Below, in pieces: positions 51,381-61,790 of a stretch of DNA of 64,000 nt. A program made the position numbers and the translations under genes. The notes under the pieces were generated by a model that worked only from the letters and a program-made list of their open reading frames with translations, was not told the DNA's origin and searched no databases. Source of the DNA: Elysia crispata (lineage: Eukaryota > Mollusca > Gastropoda > Plakobranchidae); assembly GCA_033675545.1 (NCBI GenBank), contig JAWDGP010000039.1, forward strand, positions 82,001 to 146,000, in the 5' to 3' direction. Numbering within the stretch: position 1 is the stretch's first letter; each line of letters begins with the position of its first letter.

Positions 51381-51806
51381 TCAGCCTGTCTTGTTCTCTC
51401 AGACTCTCCTGCAGCTTATTTCCCACCCTAACTTTGCTGATGAATCTCACAGTCTTATATCATACAAATCCATGCCTTACTCAGGATTCCTAAGCTTGAC
51501 GTTGACAAACATGGTGTTGATCACTGCCAGTGCCAGGGAGAAATCCTCTCTACATGTATAGAAGCTTAAAAACAGAAAAATTGCTTACATGACCCAGTTC
51601 TACAGAGTTTCTGTACATCTAAGTTAACGTTGAATGGTTTATCATTGCTGGAATACAAAGAAGGCTTCACAGCTTTCTATCTTCACCAAATGTACATAGA
51701 GATTCCCGTTTTTCAACGAAAACTTTCTTTAAGTTCGTGCGTAGTTTGCCGACCAGTCCTTGGTCACATCGAATACTCTGCTGACCCATCATAGTTTGAT
51801 AGCAGA

Positions 51807-51930
51807 CTATCTTTTGACCGCAGCCTTGCCAGATTTCCAGAGGGAGTTCAGCAAGACTACTGCATCCACCGACACAGACAGGTGCTTTTTGGACACAATT
51901 TCTGAGAAACTTTTCCCGCCAGAATTGTAC
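51807..51930 (-). CDS. CAMSAP/Patronin, last coding exon (end of CKK domain)
   Basis: Acceptor TTTTTCAG|GTACAA and stop TAG at 51807-51809. One base completes the Lys codon of the previous exon, then 40 residues follow, from YNSGGKSFSEI to the C-terminus AAVKR. The segment KKHLSVSVDAVVLLNSLW matches the conserved end of the CKK domain (KTLSVSVDAFTI..HLW in relatives). The CKK domain is the microtubule minus-end recognition module at the C-terminus of the family. Confidence 0.9.
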
Positions 51931-52672
51931 CTGAAAAAGATTTAAGTAAATTGGTTATCCTCATGAACTTTGATATAAGCTTTGCTTTAGCTTGGACTTT
52001 TTTTTTCCTCTTTATACTCCACACATGTAGCAGAATGTTTCACATCATGCTTTGTAACTATCTCAAATTCTTGCATTTGTTATGAGAATAATAAAAAAAG
52101 GTAAATTTAAAGATTCTAGGTTTCAGTGCAAAAGCCTTGCAGATGACAAAAGCAATAAAAGATAATTATGTATGGAGAATGATGAAGTGTCTTGCTCCCA
52201 CAAACGAACCATTTAAGGTGGGGGTCCTAAACTGGGTTGTACCCTTACCTAAGGAGACTGGTTGGCCCTTTCTATTTTTTTCTATTTTAGAACTGACAAA
52301 ATCTGGCTGTAGCTTAAGATTTGGAACGATTAAGTAATATGCCTTCAATACAGGAAAATTGTACTGTAAGATAAAACCTTTATTTCTGGTTTCTCTTTAA
52401 GTAGTAGAAATGAGTGATCAATGTGTAAATCTGCCACTAACAACTATCATAGCTTGACAAAAAAGCAGCTTTTATGGGCAAAAATTATAGATTTACATAA
52501 AAAAAAAGGCTACATGAAGCTTGTCACATTGTATGCACATCAGCATACAGACTATTGCTACCATAATACCTATGATTTTATTCCCTTCCCTCCCTCCTTT
52601 CCGATGCAGCCATAAAAGAAAACATAACAATTCTTTACCCATGATTTCTTGGAAACTTTTGTAATGCCTTAC

Positions 52673-52836
52673 TTGTAAAACTTTTCACACATCTTGTTGG
52701 TGATGTGGCGTGGGCCAACACCACACACTTTGACAGCTTCCTCCGACTCTGGGTAGAGAATGAACAGGCCTCGGTACTGACATCCCGCATCTCGGAATAG
52801 GATGAGGAAGTGGTTTGCGTCACACTTTGACATTTC
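52673..52836 (-). CDS. CAMSAP/Patronin, CKK domain exon
   Basis: 164 bases with borders TTTTTCCCTTAG|GAAATG and TTTTACAA|GTAAGG, phase 0 in and phase 2 out. It encodes EMSKCDANHFLILFRDAGCQ, then YRGLFILYPESEEAVKV, and ends GPRHITNKMCEKFY. The NHFLILFRD core and the GPR/GPK-I-T-x-KM-E-K-x-Y ending are diagnostic of CKK. It joins YK-YNSGG to the last exon. Confidence 0.93.
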
Positions 52837-52935
52837 CTAAGGGAAAAAGAAGTTTTGTCTGTTAATACAATCACATTAAGTAAACAAAGGCCAGAAGAGG
52901 GAAATATTTAAAATAGTTTCATTCATATATATTGA

Positions 52936-53035
52936 TATAAATAATAGTAAAGTAGTCTTGGATGATACAAATAATAGCAAAGTAATCTCGGATGATACAA
53001 ATAGTAACAAAGTAATCTCCGATGATAAAAATAAT
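52936..53035. repeat. ~30-base tandem repeat in CAMSAP intron
   Basis: Three to four copies of GATGATACAAATAATAGCAAAGTAATCTC, with a period of about 30, lying between two CKK exons. Confidence 0.75.
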
Positions 53036-53095
53036 AGCTCCAGCTTCTAAACTTGCAAACGCCTCATGACATAATTACAGTATACTACAGCTTAC

Positions 53096-53214
53096 CTCTA
53101 GCACTTTGTTTTTCTGGTCTGTGTTGACAGAGCCCGCCAGGCAGCAGTGAGAGATGGCGTTCACAATGATGTGTCTATTGGATTTAGCACTCGGTTTGAC
53201 ATACAACTTGGGCC
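53096..53214 (-). CDS. CAMSAP/Patronin, start of CKK domain
   Basis: 119 bases with borders TTTTATCCAG|GGCCCA and CTAGAG|GTAAGC. Two bases complete a Gly codon, then 39 residues follow, beginning PKLYVKPSAKSNR and ending QKNKVLE. The motif PKLY-x-x-PSAKSN-x-x-I-x-NA-I-SHCCLAG is the canonical opening of the CKK domain. It is phase 0 out, joining VLE-EMSKCD. Confidence 0.93.
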
Positions 53215-53589
53215 CTGGATAAAATTTATTCAAGGTTGGAATATGAAATCATTTCTTCAATAGTTCTAATGTTTCAATGTTGGGTTATCAGACTCTGCCT
53301 TTATCTTTAATATTAACAGGTCAATTTTGCACTTTCTAATCATTCTCGAAAGATAAAATGAAAACTACAGAGCAGCTGACTCAACTAAGCACAACAATAT
53401 CAAGATAGAGCCCTTTCCCAACACTTATCACCACTCAAATCATTAATGAATACAGTGCTTAATAGTCGGACTCCATGAACCTGTAGAATATGAACACAAC
53501 ACCACAATACATCTTTTAATAATTATTTTTTTGTTGCTTCAGCTAATAAAAAGCCTTACGAATGGATCCTTCCTCCCTCGCTCATTATG

Positions 53590-53831
53590 TCTCTATTTTC
53601 TCTCTGTCTGTGTCTGTTTGTCCGTCAGTCTCTCCTTCCCTTCCTCTCTGCCTTTGTCTGTCTCTATCTCCCTCTCCACGTTTGTCTGCCTGTCTCTATC
53701 TCTCTCCCTGCCTCCCTCTCCATTTTTGTCTCTATCTTCCTCTTCCTCCCTCTACATGTTTGTCTGTCTGTCTCTATCGCTCTCCTTCTCTCCCTCTCCA
53801 TGTTTGTCTCTCTGTCTCTAGCTCTTTGATA

Positions 53832-53869
<38 letters not shown>

Positions 53870-53870
53870 A
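53590..53870. repeat. CT/CTGT-rich tract in CAMSAP intron
   Basis: About 280 bases of CT, CTGTCTGT and CCCTCTC steps between CAMSAP exons. On the transcribed minus strand it is GA/ACAG-rich. The Ser/Leu-rich plus-strand open frames across it are artefacts. Confidence 0.9.
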
Positions 53871-53942
53871 AAAGAGAAAACTTAGATCGTAGTCAGAGTA
53901 AGCTCGATCAGCAATCTTCTAACTCCTATCAAGAGAACCCAC

Positions 53943-54107
53943 CAGAGAACTCTGAGCCCGGGTTGGAACCCTGGTTTGAACCGTTGTCGCTGCCACTGTC
54001 CTGGCTGTTCCCACGCTGCTGCTGTTTCAGTTTGTACAGATCTGGGGACGGTGGCCGCCTGAACGTGGCCTGGCCTGCCGCAGGGCCCTGCAGCGTGTTA
54101 CATGATA
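53943..54107 (-). CDS. CAMSAP/Patronin, linker exon before CKK
   Basis: 165 bases (symmetric, phase 1-1) with borders GTTGGTCCAG|TATCAT and TTCTCTG|GTGGGT. It encodes a Ser/Asn/Gly/Gln-rich linker containing RRPPSPDLYKLKQQQ and ending GSEFSG, immediately before GPKLY of the CKK. This low-complexity lead-in is typical of CAMSAPs. An alternative acceptor CTGCAG|GGCCCT a few codons in is possible but would not keep phase. Confidence 0.8.
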
Positions 54108-54286
54108 CTGGACCAACCAGAAAAAATAGGACAATAAATACGCCTCATATCAATGGTGCAGACGTGTAGCCATACCACAGAAAAAATAAAAATCAAAATG
54201 AGGTTTATATTTAATCAAGAATAAATGCGGTGAGGTGAGTCACAAAGTCTTTAACGCTGCATCCAATTAACATTAATTCATTTTAT

Positions 54287-54620
54287 AATGGGGAGATTGG
54301 AGTGGGAGGAGAATGACAATTATTTCCACCTGTTAGATTCACCATCCAAGTTTAATGGGGAGATTGGAGTGGGAGGAGAATGGCAATTATTTCCACGTGT
54401 TAAATTCATGATCCACGTTTAATGGGGAGATTGGAGTGTGAGGAGAATGACAATTATTTCCATGTGTTAGATTCATGATCCAAGTTTAATGGGGAGATTG
54501 GAGTGGGAGGAGAATGACAATTATTTCCATGTGTTAGATTCACGATCCAAGTTTAATGGGGAGATTGGAGTGGGAGGAGAATGACAATTATTTCCATGTG
54601 TTAGATTCATGATCCAAGTT
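54287..54620. repeat. 67-base tandem repeat, five copies, in CAMSAP intron
   Basis: Copies begin at 54287, 54354, 54421, 54488 and 54555, each starting AATGGGGAGATTGGAGTG and containing GAGAATGACAATTATTTCCA (one copy reads GAATGGC). The period is exactly 67 and divergence is very low, so the expansion is recent. Confidence 0.93.
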
Positions 54621-54624
54621 TTAA

Positions 54625-55982
54625 CAAACAGAAATCATGTGTTTATCTCACCTGAAGCTAATTCTTGGCAGGTTTTTTCAATATCTCTAAGGTGTAAGAT
54701 GAATTCAAGAAAACACCCTAGTAGATTGTAAAGCTGTACCCAAGAGCATAACAAAAGTTTGGTTTCCCTAGAGATCAAGTCTTGATCCACCTTTCTCTTA
54801 GAAAGACCAAATTAAACTTTACTTTTGTTTTGATTTGTCCAATCAATAAAATATTGGTAACAATGAGATTTTTTATATGAATGATTAAGACTTTCAACGG
54901 AAAAATTGTTACTTTGTCCGAAAACAAGACTTATGGAGCTAAACATGTGCTGTTCGGACACAGCCTTCCAATAGGCTCAGTCACATCAGTTGCAAAAAAC
55001 CCTCCATTTAGAAACCTTCACTTTGATCCATCAGGGTTGCTTTACTCATTTGACTGTCTTGTAAGAGATAAGTTTTAAGAAGATTATTCTAGTAGATCAA
55101 GTATATTTCTCCTTAGGTCCAATCCAACATTCCAAAAAAGAAAACCTGACCCAAAGTCGAATTTTCAAATTCCAACATTCAGCTTATTTTGCAAACCACA
55201 AGAACAAAATAATTATGTTGTTACTCAGAGCACAAACAAAAAAGAGATGAGAACAAAGAAACAATGAGCTACGAGCATTGACACATTAATGTGCAAGGAA
55301 AATATGAGAAAGTTCCAGAGGTGATGTGTTAGTAAGAAATTCCACACAACGCTTTTTGCTAACTAAATGACTGCTATTTGAGCACATTCAAGTCAAGCTG
55401 TGTAAAATTCAAAACAAATCAACTATTACAGTGAAGAACCAACCATAGGGACACATACAAGATGAGAGCAGGGGAAAAGACTGATTCTGAGTCTTGTCTG
55501 CCTACTGATCGAAGGTCTTTACACTTAAAATTAAAAAAAAAAAGCCTTGAATGAAAAATTTCTACTGTCCCAGGGGAGAAAGATGTATAGTTCTAAGGCA
55601 AAAAACTAATACCAGATGAAGTATGAAGACTGATGGCGAGAAGTCTTTAGAGACACAAAAAATGTTTAAGCTGCTATTCATAAAAACCCATCTGCGCAAG
55701 GCCAAATCTTAATTTATTCTTATAGACCCATAGCTGTTTTCAAATTAGATTTGATACCCCCCCCCCCCCCCAAAAAAAAAAAAATATGGTTTCTCAAAGG
55801 AGAAAGTGATTGCAGTAAAGTTCTATTACTGCACAACTCATTTCATTCATTCTCATATGAATGAGTAACTTTAAAAAAAATTACTACACAGAACACTACA
55901 CAATTAAAAAAAAGGGGAGAAGAATATCTACAACATTACCCCTAAATCCATCCCTAATCCAGTACTAGAGGTCAGGCCTTAC
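54625..55982 (-). other. CAMSAP intron, no further feature
   Basis: Intron sequence between the exons ending at 55983 and starting at 54107. It is AT-rich with a C11/A12 run at about 55758-55783. A donor-like CTTCAG|GTGAGA at 54648 has no in-frame exon upstream of it. Confidence 0.6.
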
Positions 55983-56039
55983 CTGCTTTCCGCATACGGT
56001 TTTGTTGTGGCATCCGGAAATGGTAAGCAGATCTCATTG
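55983..56039 (-). CDS. CAMSAP/Patronin, 57-base exon
   Basis: Borders CATTGTTCCAG|CAATGA and GAAAGCAG|GTAAGG; symmetric phase 1-1. It encodes (A)MRSAYHFRMPQQNRMRKA(V), a basic segment. Because it is symmetric it could be a cassette exon without shifting the frame. Support comes from good splice borders and the phase match with both neighbours. Confidence 0.65.
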
Positions 56040-58272
56040 CTGGAACAATGGACGGGAGAGAAAGGCCCACCATTTTTTTTTAATAAATGGAGAAATTAAA
56101 AGGGTACAAAATGCATAAATCAAAAGGTGAGATGAATGCAAAAGAAAGGCAAATAAAAAAAGTATAAAAGCAAACATAGCAAGGCAAAAAGAAAAGGCAC
56201 ATTTTATGATTGATGTAGATGAGGACTCCTAATTATGGCATAGTATGTGCTTCAAATTTAAAGTAGCCTAACCTAAATAAAATAAAACATATCAAACAGT
56301 TGTCAGTCACCAATTCCCCTAACATTAACAGCCTGTAATACAGAAACATTTTTTTTTTTATTATTAAATTTTCATTTTCTATCACATCTTTTGTTGAGCT
56401 AAACAGTTTTTGAATAAAAATTCATTTAATAGTTATCCCATAGCAAGCTAACAAATCGTGAAATAAAAATTGTGACTAGCATAAATAGAATTTAAGAAAT
56501 ATTCCTATCCATATCCCAGTCTTAGAGGGAATGTGTCGTGTAAAACTGTGTATTCAAAATAATCAAGCAATTTTCTCTCATACATATAATTTGCCTCTTT
56601 AGACAAAATAGAGTTGCTGTGTTCAAGCCCTGTATAGATTATAGAATACAAAATCAGGATTCCCTCAAAGGAGTTAGAAACAAGGAGTGTGATCAGGACT
56701 AGTGATCAAAGTCCATCATACATTATGAGTCTAGCCTTGTCTCCTTGTTACTTATCCTGCTGACATACCATTGGTTTCATGCAAAATATTTGTTCCAGGT
56801 TCAAACTGTTAGGCATTCAATATGCTTAGGAAGTTCAAACAGGTTTGAAAAAAAAATGAATCTCAGCATGATGCAAACTAGATATTTGTCCTACAGAATT
56901 TACTATCTTACTCATGCTTGAATGCAAAAGGTTTTGAAAGAGCATGCTTCGTCTGTCTAAAGTCATTTTGTCAAACAAATCTGATTGGGACAAAAATTAA
57001 GGATGCTTCTAAAAATATTTCTAGTTTTGTCTTGGGATTTCCATGAAAAAATCTCATACTACCAATTCCAGTAGATTAGAGTTTGGGATTGTGAAAAAGG
57101 TCGAACTATTTTTGTCTTGCTAAAGGCATAATCTGTTTGGGATGAACCGGCTGAGAGAGATGGCAGTGGCAGGAGGAATTGGGATTAAGGCTCTCAGCAA
57201 ACCCAGGTCATGGTTACAGGAGATCTGCAATGTTACCTGCTACAACCATGTCTGCCCCAGTTTTCTATATTAATTCTCTCAGAAAATCAATTAAAAAAAA
57301 AATAAAGAAATGTGATAATCAAGCGAAAAGAGCAATTTCCAGGATTTACTTCATGGCTTCAATCTGTCTCTATAAAGCAGGGCTAAACTTGTTAGAAAAG
57401 ATTCCTCAAGGAAACCATGATAAGAATAATAAAAAATTCATATTCCAAAAAAAAAAATTGAGCAAAACAAAAAAAAAACCCATAATCAGAACTTAGCCAT
57501 GGCCCTGCAGCCTATATCAAAACGAGTGGTGCATTACCCAACTTTTTGTCAGTTCTGGTGACTCTAAACAAGCAACGATTTGAACATTGACATTTTAAAA
57601 GTGACTCACACCATATATTTAAAATTAACCAGTAAGAGAAGGACTATACATATCAACAAAAATCTACTTTATAAACCAAGGTGATAAGACTTCTCTGTGC
57701 AAAAGGTAATACCAGTACACCAAAATAAGCCTGACACATGGTAACAGTGGACAGTGCTTCCAGTATTCTGGGCTCACCCTGAAATGTTGAAATAAACTAG
57801 GTCCTTACAAACAAAATGAGTAAGAAACAAGCTGCACCAAATTTTTGAATTACGCTGGGCCTGGCTTCTTGGCAACTTTCCATGAAACAAATTGGTTTAC
57901 AAGAACAATGCAGTTACAAATCAAAATCTATGACTGTATTATTCCTTCATAGAGAAACATTGAGCCTTTTTATTTTTTTTTTAAATTTTCAATAAAAAAA
58001 AAAGCAAGTTTACAAAAAGATTAAGATCACTGAAAGCACTTCCCACAATTGGATACAATATATCAACTACCCACACAGCAATAGTATTACCAAGACTTTT
58101 GATAAAACAACAATGAGGAAATCTTGTTTAAGTGACTACCGAGGAGAGAAGAAAAAGATATTCATAATATATCTTTCTCTCGTGAAGCCAACATTGAAGA
58201 AAATAAGAGAGCTATAGAAAGGGTACCAGCATGTTTGTGGTGAGTGAGAGGAAAACAGTAATGGCGACCAAC
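56040..58272 (-). other. CAMSAP intron
   Basis: About 2.2 kb of AT-rich intron. A 15-base candidate micro-exon at 57237-57251 is discussed in the findings. Nothing else with coding character is seen. Confidence 0.6.
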
Positions 58273-58365
58273 CTGACATGACCCCCGGTGTGCTTCGTCC
58301 TCCGGCCGCAGCCCTGGCCAGATCCTCCTGAGAGCTGTTACAAGAGTCACGGCCGCCAAGAGCTC
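58273..58365 (-). CDS. CAMSAP/Patronin, 93-base exon
   Basis: Borders TGTGTGGCCAG|GAGCTC and GTCATGTCAG|GTTGGT; symmetric phase 1-1. It encodes (G)ALGGRDSCNSSQEDLARA, then AAGGRSTPGVMS, a Ser/Gly-rich linker segment of the kind found between the coiled coil and CKK in this family. Base composition is clearly more GC-rich than the surrounding intron. It is preceded by a TG-repeat plus T-run tract that could make its inclusion variable. Confidence 0.8.
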
Positions 58366-58377
58366 CTGGCCACACAG

Positions 58378-58388
58378 AAAAAAAAAAC

Positions 58389-58422
<34 letters not shown>
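58378..58422 (-). promoter_or_regulatory. (TG)16 + T10 tract before a CAMSAP 3' splice site
   Basis: On the transcribed minus strand the intron ends (TG)16-TTG-T10-CTGTGTGGCCAG. UG-repeat plus U-run tracts at this position, as before CFTR exon 9, bind TDP-43/CELF-type proteins and U2AF, and their lengths control exon inclusion. Here the link to splicing is by analogy. Confidence 0.45.
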
Positions 58423-58423
<1 letters not shown>

Positions 58424-59069
58424 GGAACTGTTAAATTTATAAAACAATGGTGGTGAGAAGTGTCATTTAGGTGTCACAACTGAAAGAAATGACCAAGAAT
58501 CATTAATTTACGTGTCACAACTTAAAGAAAAAAACAAAAAAAAATCATCAATGTTGATTGATTTTCCATATTGGTTGAGGATCATACGATGAAATCTTAT
58601 TTGAGACTAGGTGTAAGGTTTTTCAAATGACCCCCCAAAAAATATCATTTGTTGATAGCTAGAGCTAATTGTCCAATCAAGGCACTTCTGCACTAAAGCA
58701 AAATTTCCTAACCACACGGTTATCAAGTGGTCATTCAAAGTATGGGTAGATGTTGGCATAATCAAATTCTCTATCCAGTTTTGCAACTTCAACTGAAACT
58801 AAGTGGAAGAAGCTGAAGTCTCTAACATTACTGAGATAAGTAGTGTCTTTTTTACTTGTGTGAATATTAATTTTTAATAAGCCCTGCATGACTTCAACTA
58901 AAATTAACAATCTGCATAATTTAAAACAAAATATATTCACTCTTACAAAAACAAAATAAATTTGCCTAACCAAAAAGATATTAATAACAGCTTTTTGGCC
59001 GTAAGCTTTGCAAATTTAGCCCCTATGGATTATTAATTTCCTTAAATACCACACACACAGTTGTTTCAT

Positions 59070-60940
59070 CTACATTTTTTCCCAGGAAGAGAGAGGAAGT
59101 AAGAGGGTTAATTTTTTTCCACCTACATTCTTTCCCAGGAAGAGAGAGGAAGTAAGAGGGTTGATTTGCTCCACCTACATTCTTTCCCAGGAAGAGAGAG
59201 GAAGTAAGAGGGTTGATTTGCTCCACCTACATTCTTTCCCAGGAAGAGAGGAAGTAAGAGGGTTGATTTGCTCCACCTACATTCTTTCCCAGGAAGAGAG
59301 AGGAAGTAAGAGGGTTGATTTGCTCCACCTACATTCTTTCCCAGGAAGAGAGAGGAAGTAAGAGGGTTGATTTGCTCCACCTACATTCTTTCCCAGGAAG
59401 AGAGGAAGTAAGAGGGTTGATTTGCTCCACCTACATTCTTTCCCAGGAAGAGAGAGGAAGTAAGAGGGTTGATTTGCTCCACCTACATTCTTTCCCAGGA
59501 AGAGAGAGGAAGTAAGAGGGTTGATTTGCTCCACCTACATTCTTTCCCAGGAAGAGAGAGGAAGTAAGAGGGTTGATTTGCTCCACCTACATTCTTTCCC
59601 AGGAAGAGAGAGGAAGTAAGAGGGTTGATTTGCTCCACGTACATTCTTTCCCAGGAAGAGAGAGGAAGTAAGAGGGTTGATTTGCTCCACCTACATTCTT
59701 TCCCAGGAAGAGAGAGGAAGTAAGAGGGTTGATTTGCTCCACCTACATTCTTTCCCAGGAAGAGAGAGGAAGTAAGAGGGTTGATTTGCTCCACCTACAT
59801 TCTTTCCCAGGAAGAGAGAGGAAGTAAGAGGGTTGATTTGCTCCACCTACATTCTTTCCCAGGAAGAGAGAGGAAGTAAGAGGGTTGATTTGCTCCACCT
59901 ACATTCTTTCCCAGGAAGAGAGAGGAAGTAAGAGGGTTGATTTGCTCCACCTACATTCTTTCCCAGGAAGAGAGAGGAAGTAAGAGGGTTGATTTGCTCC
60001 ACCTACATTCTTTCCCAGGAATTGAGGGGATGTAAGAGGGTTGATTTGCTCCACCTACATTCTTTCCCAGGAAGAGAGAGGAAGTAAGAGGGTTGATTTG
60101 CTCCACGTACATTCTTTCCCAGGAAGAGAGAGGAAGTAAGAGGGTTGATTTGCTCCACCTACATTCTTTCCCAGGAAGAGAGAGGAAGTAAGAGGGTTGA
60201 TTTGCTCCACCTACATTCTTTCCCAGGAAGAGAGAGGAAGTAAGAGGGTTGATTTGCTCCACCTACATTCTTTCCCAGGAAGAGAGAGGAAGTAAGAGGG
60301 TTGATTTGCTCCACCTACATTCTTTCCCAGGAAGAGAGAGGAAGTAAGAGGGTTGATTTGCTCCACCTACATTCTTTCCCAGGAAGAGAGAGGAAGTAAG
60401 AGGGTTAATTTTTTTCCACCTACATTCTTTCCCAGGAAGAGAGAGGAAGTAAGAGGGTTGATTTGCTCCACCTACATTCTTTCCCAGGAAGAGAGAGGTA
60501 AGGAGTTGATTTGCTCCACCTACATTCTTTCCCAGGAAGAGAGAGGAAGTAAGAGAGTTAATTTTGAAGTAAGAGGGTTAATTTTTTTCCACCTACATTC
60601 TTTCCCAGGAAGAGAGATGAAGTAAGAGGGTTGATTTGCTCCACCTACATTCTTTCCCAGGAAGAGAGAGGAAGTAAGAGGGTTGATTTGCTCCACCTAC
60701 ATTCTTTCCCAGGAAGAGAGAGGAAGTAAGAGGGTTGATTTGCTCCACCTACATTCTTTCCCAGGAAGAGAGAGGAAGTAAGAGGGTTGATTTGCTCCAC
60801 CTACATTCTTTCCCAGGAAGAGAGAGGAAGTAAGAGGGTTGATTTGCTCCACCTACATTCTTTCCCAGGAAGAGAGAGGAAGTAAGAGGGTTGATTCGTT
60901 CCACCCACATTCTTTCCCAGGAAGAGAGAGGAAGTAAGCG
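59070..60940. repeat. 52-base tandem array, ~36 copies, in CAMSAP intron
   Basis: Unit on the plus strand: TTGATTTGCTCCACCTACAT, then TCTTTCCCAGGAAGAGAGAG, then GAAGTAAGAGGG. Most copies are identical. A variant with TTAATTTTTTTCC in place of TTGATTTGCTCC occurs at both ends of the array, and a few copies are shortened near 59240, 59400 and 60490-60560. The unit is not a multiple of three, and the 52-residue periodic open frames on the minus strand (NPLTSSLFLGKNVGG...) result from three units. It lies entirely within the intron between exons 58365 and 61048. Confidence 0.97.
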
Positions 60941-61020
60941 ATACCAGAGCTTTCATGAAGAAGGATCATATGACAATACCAATAACCTGGCAGGCCAGAA
61001 ATAACCCATACTTACAGGAT
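60937..61020 (-). repeat. duplicated ~85-base segment containing a splice donor (copy 1)
   Basis: About 90% identical over its last 64 bases to 63211-63275. Both copies include, on the minus strand, ATCCT|GTAAGTATGGGTTATTTCTGG. In copy 2 this is the real exon/intron border at 63271. Here it lies 32 bases downstream of the exon end at 61048 and offers an alternative donor at 61016. Confidence 0.8.
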
Positions 61021-61047
61021 AAGTCATCAGTTTGTCTTTCAACCTAC

Positions 61048-61286
61048 CTGGCTCTGGAGTGGCCGCCTTGACAAACATGGACTTTGGCCTCTGCTTGGTG
61101 GCCGCTAAACTGTTGCTGGCACTGCGGTCCCTTCTCTTGACCTTTGCCCTAGCCACTGCCTGAGCATGTGACGAGGGAGGCCCATCCACATCATCCTCTG
61201 CTTTCTTTTGAAGGTACTGCTGGAAGATTTGATCTCTGCGAGCCCGTTCTTCAGCTTTTCTTCTCTCCTGCTCTTCCTCTTTGAAC
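61048..61286 (-). CDS. CAMSAP/Patronin, coiled-coil and linker exon
   Basis: 239 bases with borders TTTCTTTGACAAG|GTTCAA and GAGCCAG|GTAGGT, phase 2 in and phase 1 out. It encodes FKEEEQERRKAEERARRDQ, then IFQQYLQKKAEDD, the end of a highly charged coiled coil, followed by a basic Ser-rich segment RRDRSASNS and KQRPKSMFVKAATPEPG. The RPKS motif after the coiled coil is shared by CAMSAPs. A second donor 32 bases further on would change the frame. Confidence 0.88.
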
Positions 61287-61662
61287 CTTGTCAAAGAAAA
61301 ATTATATTTCTTTGAGTAAGAAAATTAAATTTCTTTGTCAGTAAAACATTAGTGTGGGATTATTGTTGTCCAAAGACCAGTACATCATGGAGATAGTAAA
61401 AAGCTTGCAATAGAACATCAGCTTTGAGAAACACACATGAAGTTTCAAATTTCCCCGAATTTTTTTCTTTTAAGGAATGGAAAAAAAAAAAAAAACAGAA
61501 CAAAATAAATGAAAACAAAAATTAAAAAAAATAAAGTATTTTCACAAGATTGCTGTATCACAAGGAACAACTATGTAAAAAAAAAAAAAGGTGTGCATAA
61601 AAAAATGGAAGTCATTTCATTTTTTGTGTATTCTTTGTCCTAATGGCAGACCACAGCCTTAC

Positions 61663-61790
61663 ATCTTCTCCTCCTGCTTGCGAGCAAGCTCTGCTTCCTT
61701 CTCTGCCTTTTTCCTCTCCTGGTCTTCCTTCCTTTTCCTCTGCATCTCCATCAATTTTGTCTTTTTTCTCTGCATCTCGTCCTCTGCACT
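61663..61790 (-). CDS. CAMSAP/Patronin, charged coiled-coil exon
   Basis: 128 bases with borders TTTCTTAACAG|AGTGCA and GAGAAGAT|GTAAGG, phase 0 in and phase 2 out. It encodes SAEDEMQRKKTKLMEMQRKR, then KEDQERKKAEKEAELARKQEEK(M), an unbroken Lys/Glu/Arg coiled coil that continues into the next exon. This matches the coiled coil ahead of the CKK linker in the family. Confidence 0.88.

Noticed and set aside
54638..54690. Possible extra CAMSAP exon ending CTTCAG|GTGAGA
   Set aside because: The only decent upstream acceptor gives a 35-base exon that contains an in-frame TAG and breaks the phase chain.
59023..60262. Repeated minus-strand open frames containing NPLTSSLFLGKN
   Set aside because: They arise from three 52-base units per 52 codons. 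The frames stop and restart with single-base variants, lie inside a CAMSAP intron and resemble no protein.
59070..60940. CRISPR-like regular array
   Set aside because: Units are directly adjacent without unique spacers, and the host is an animal; it is a minisatellite.
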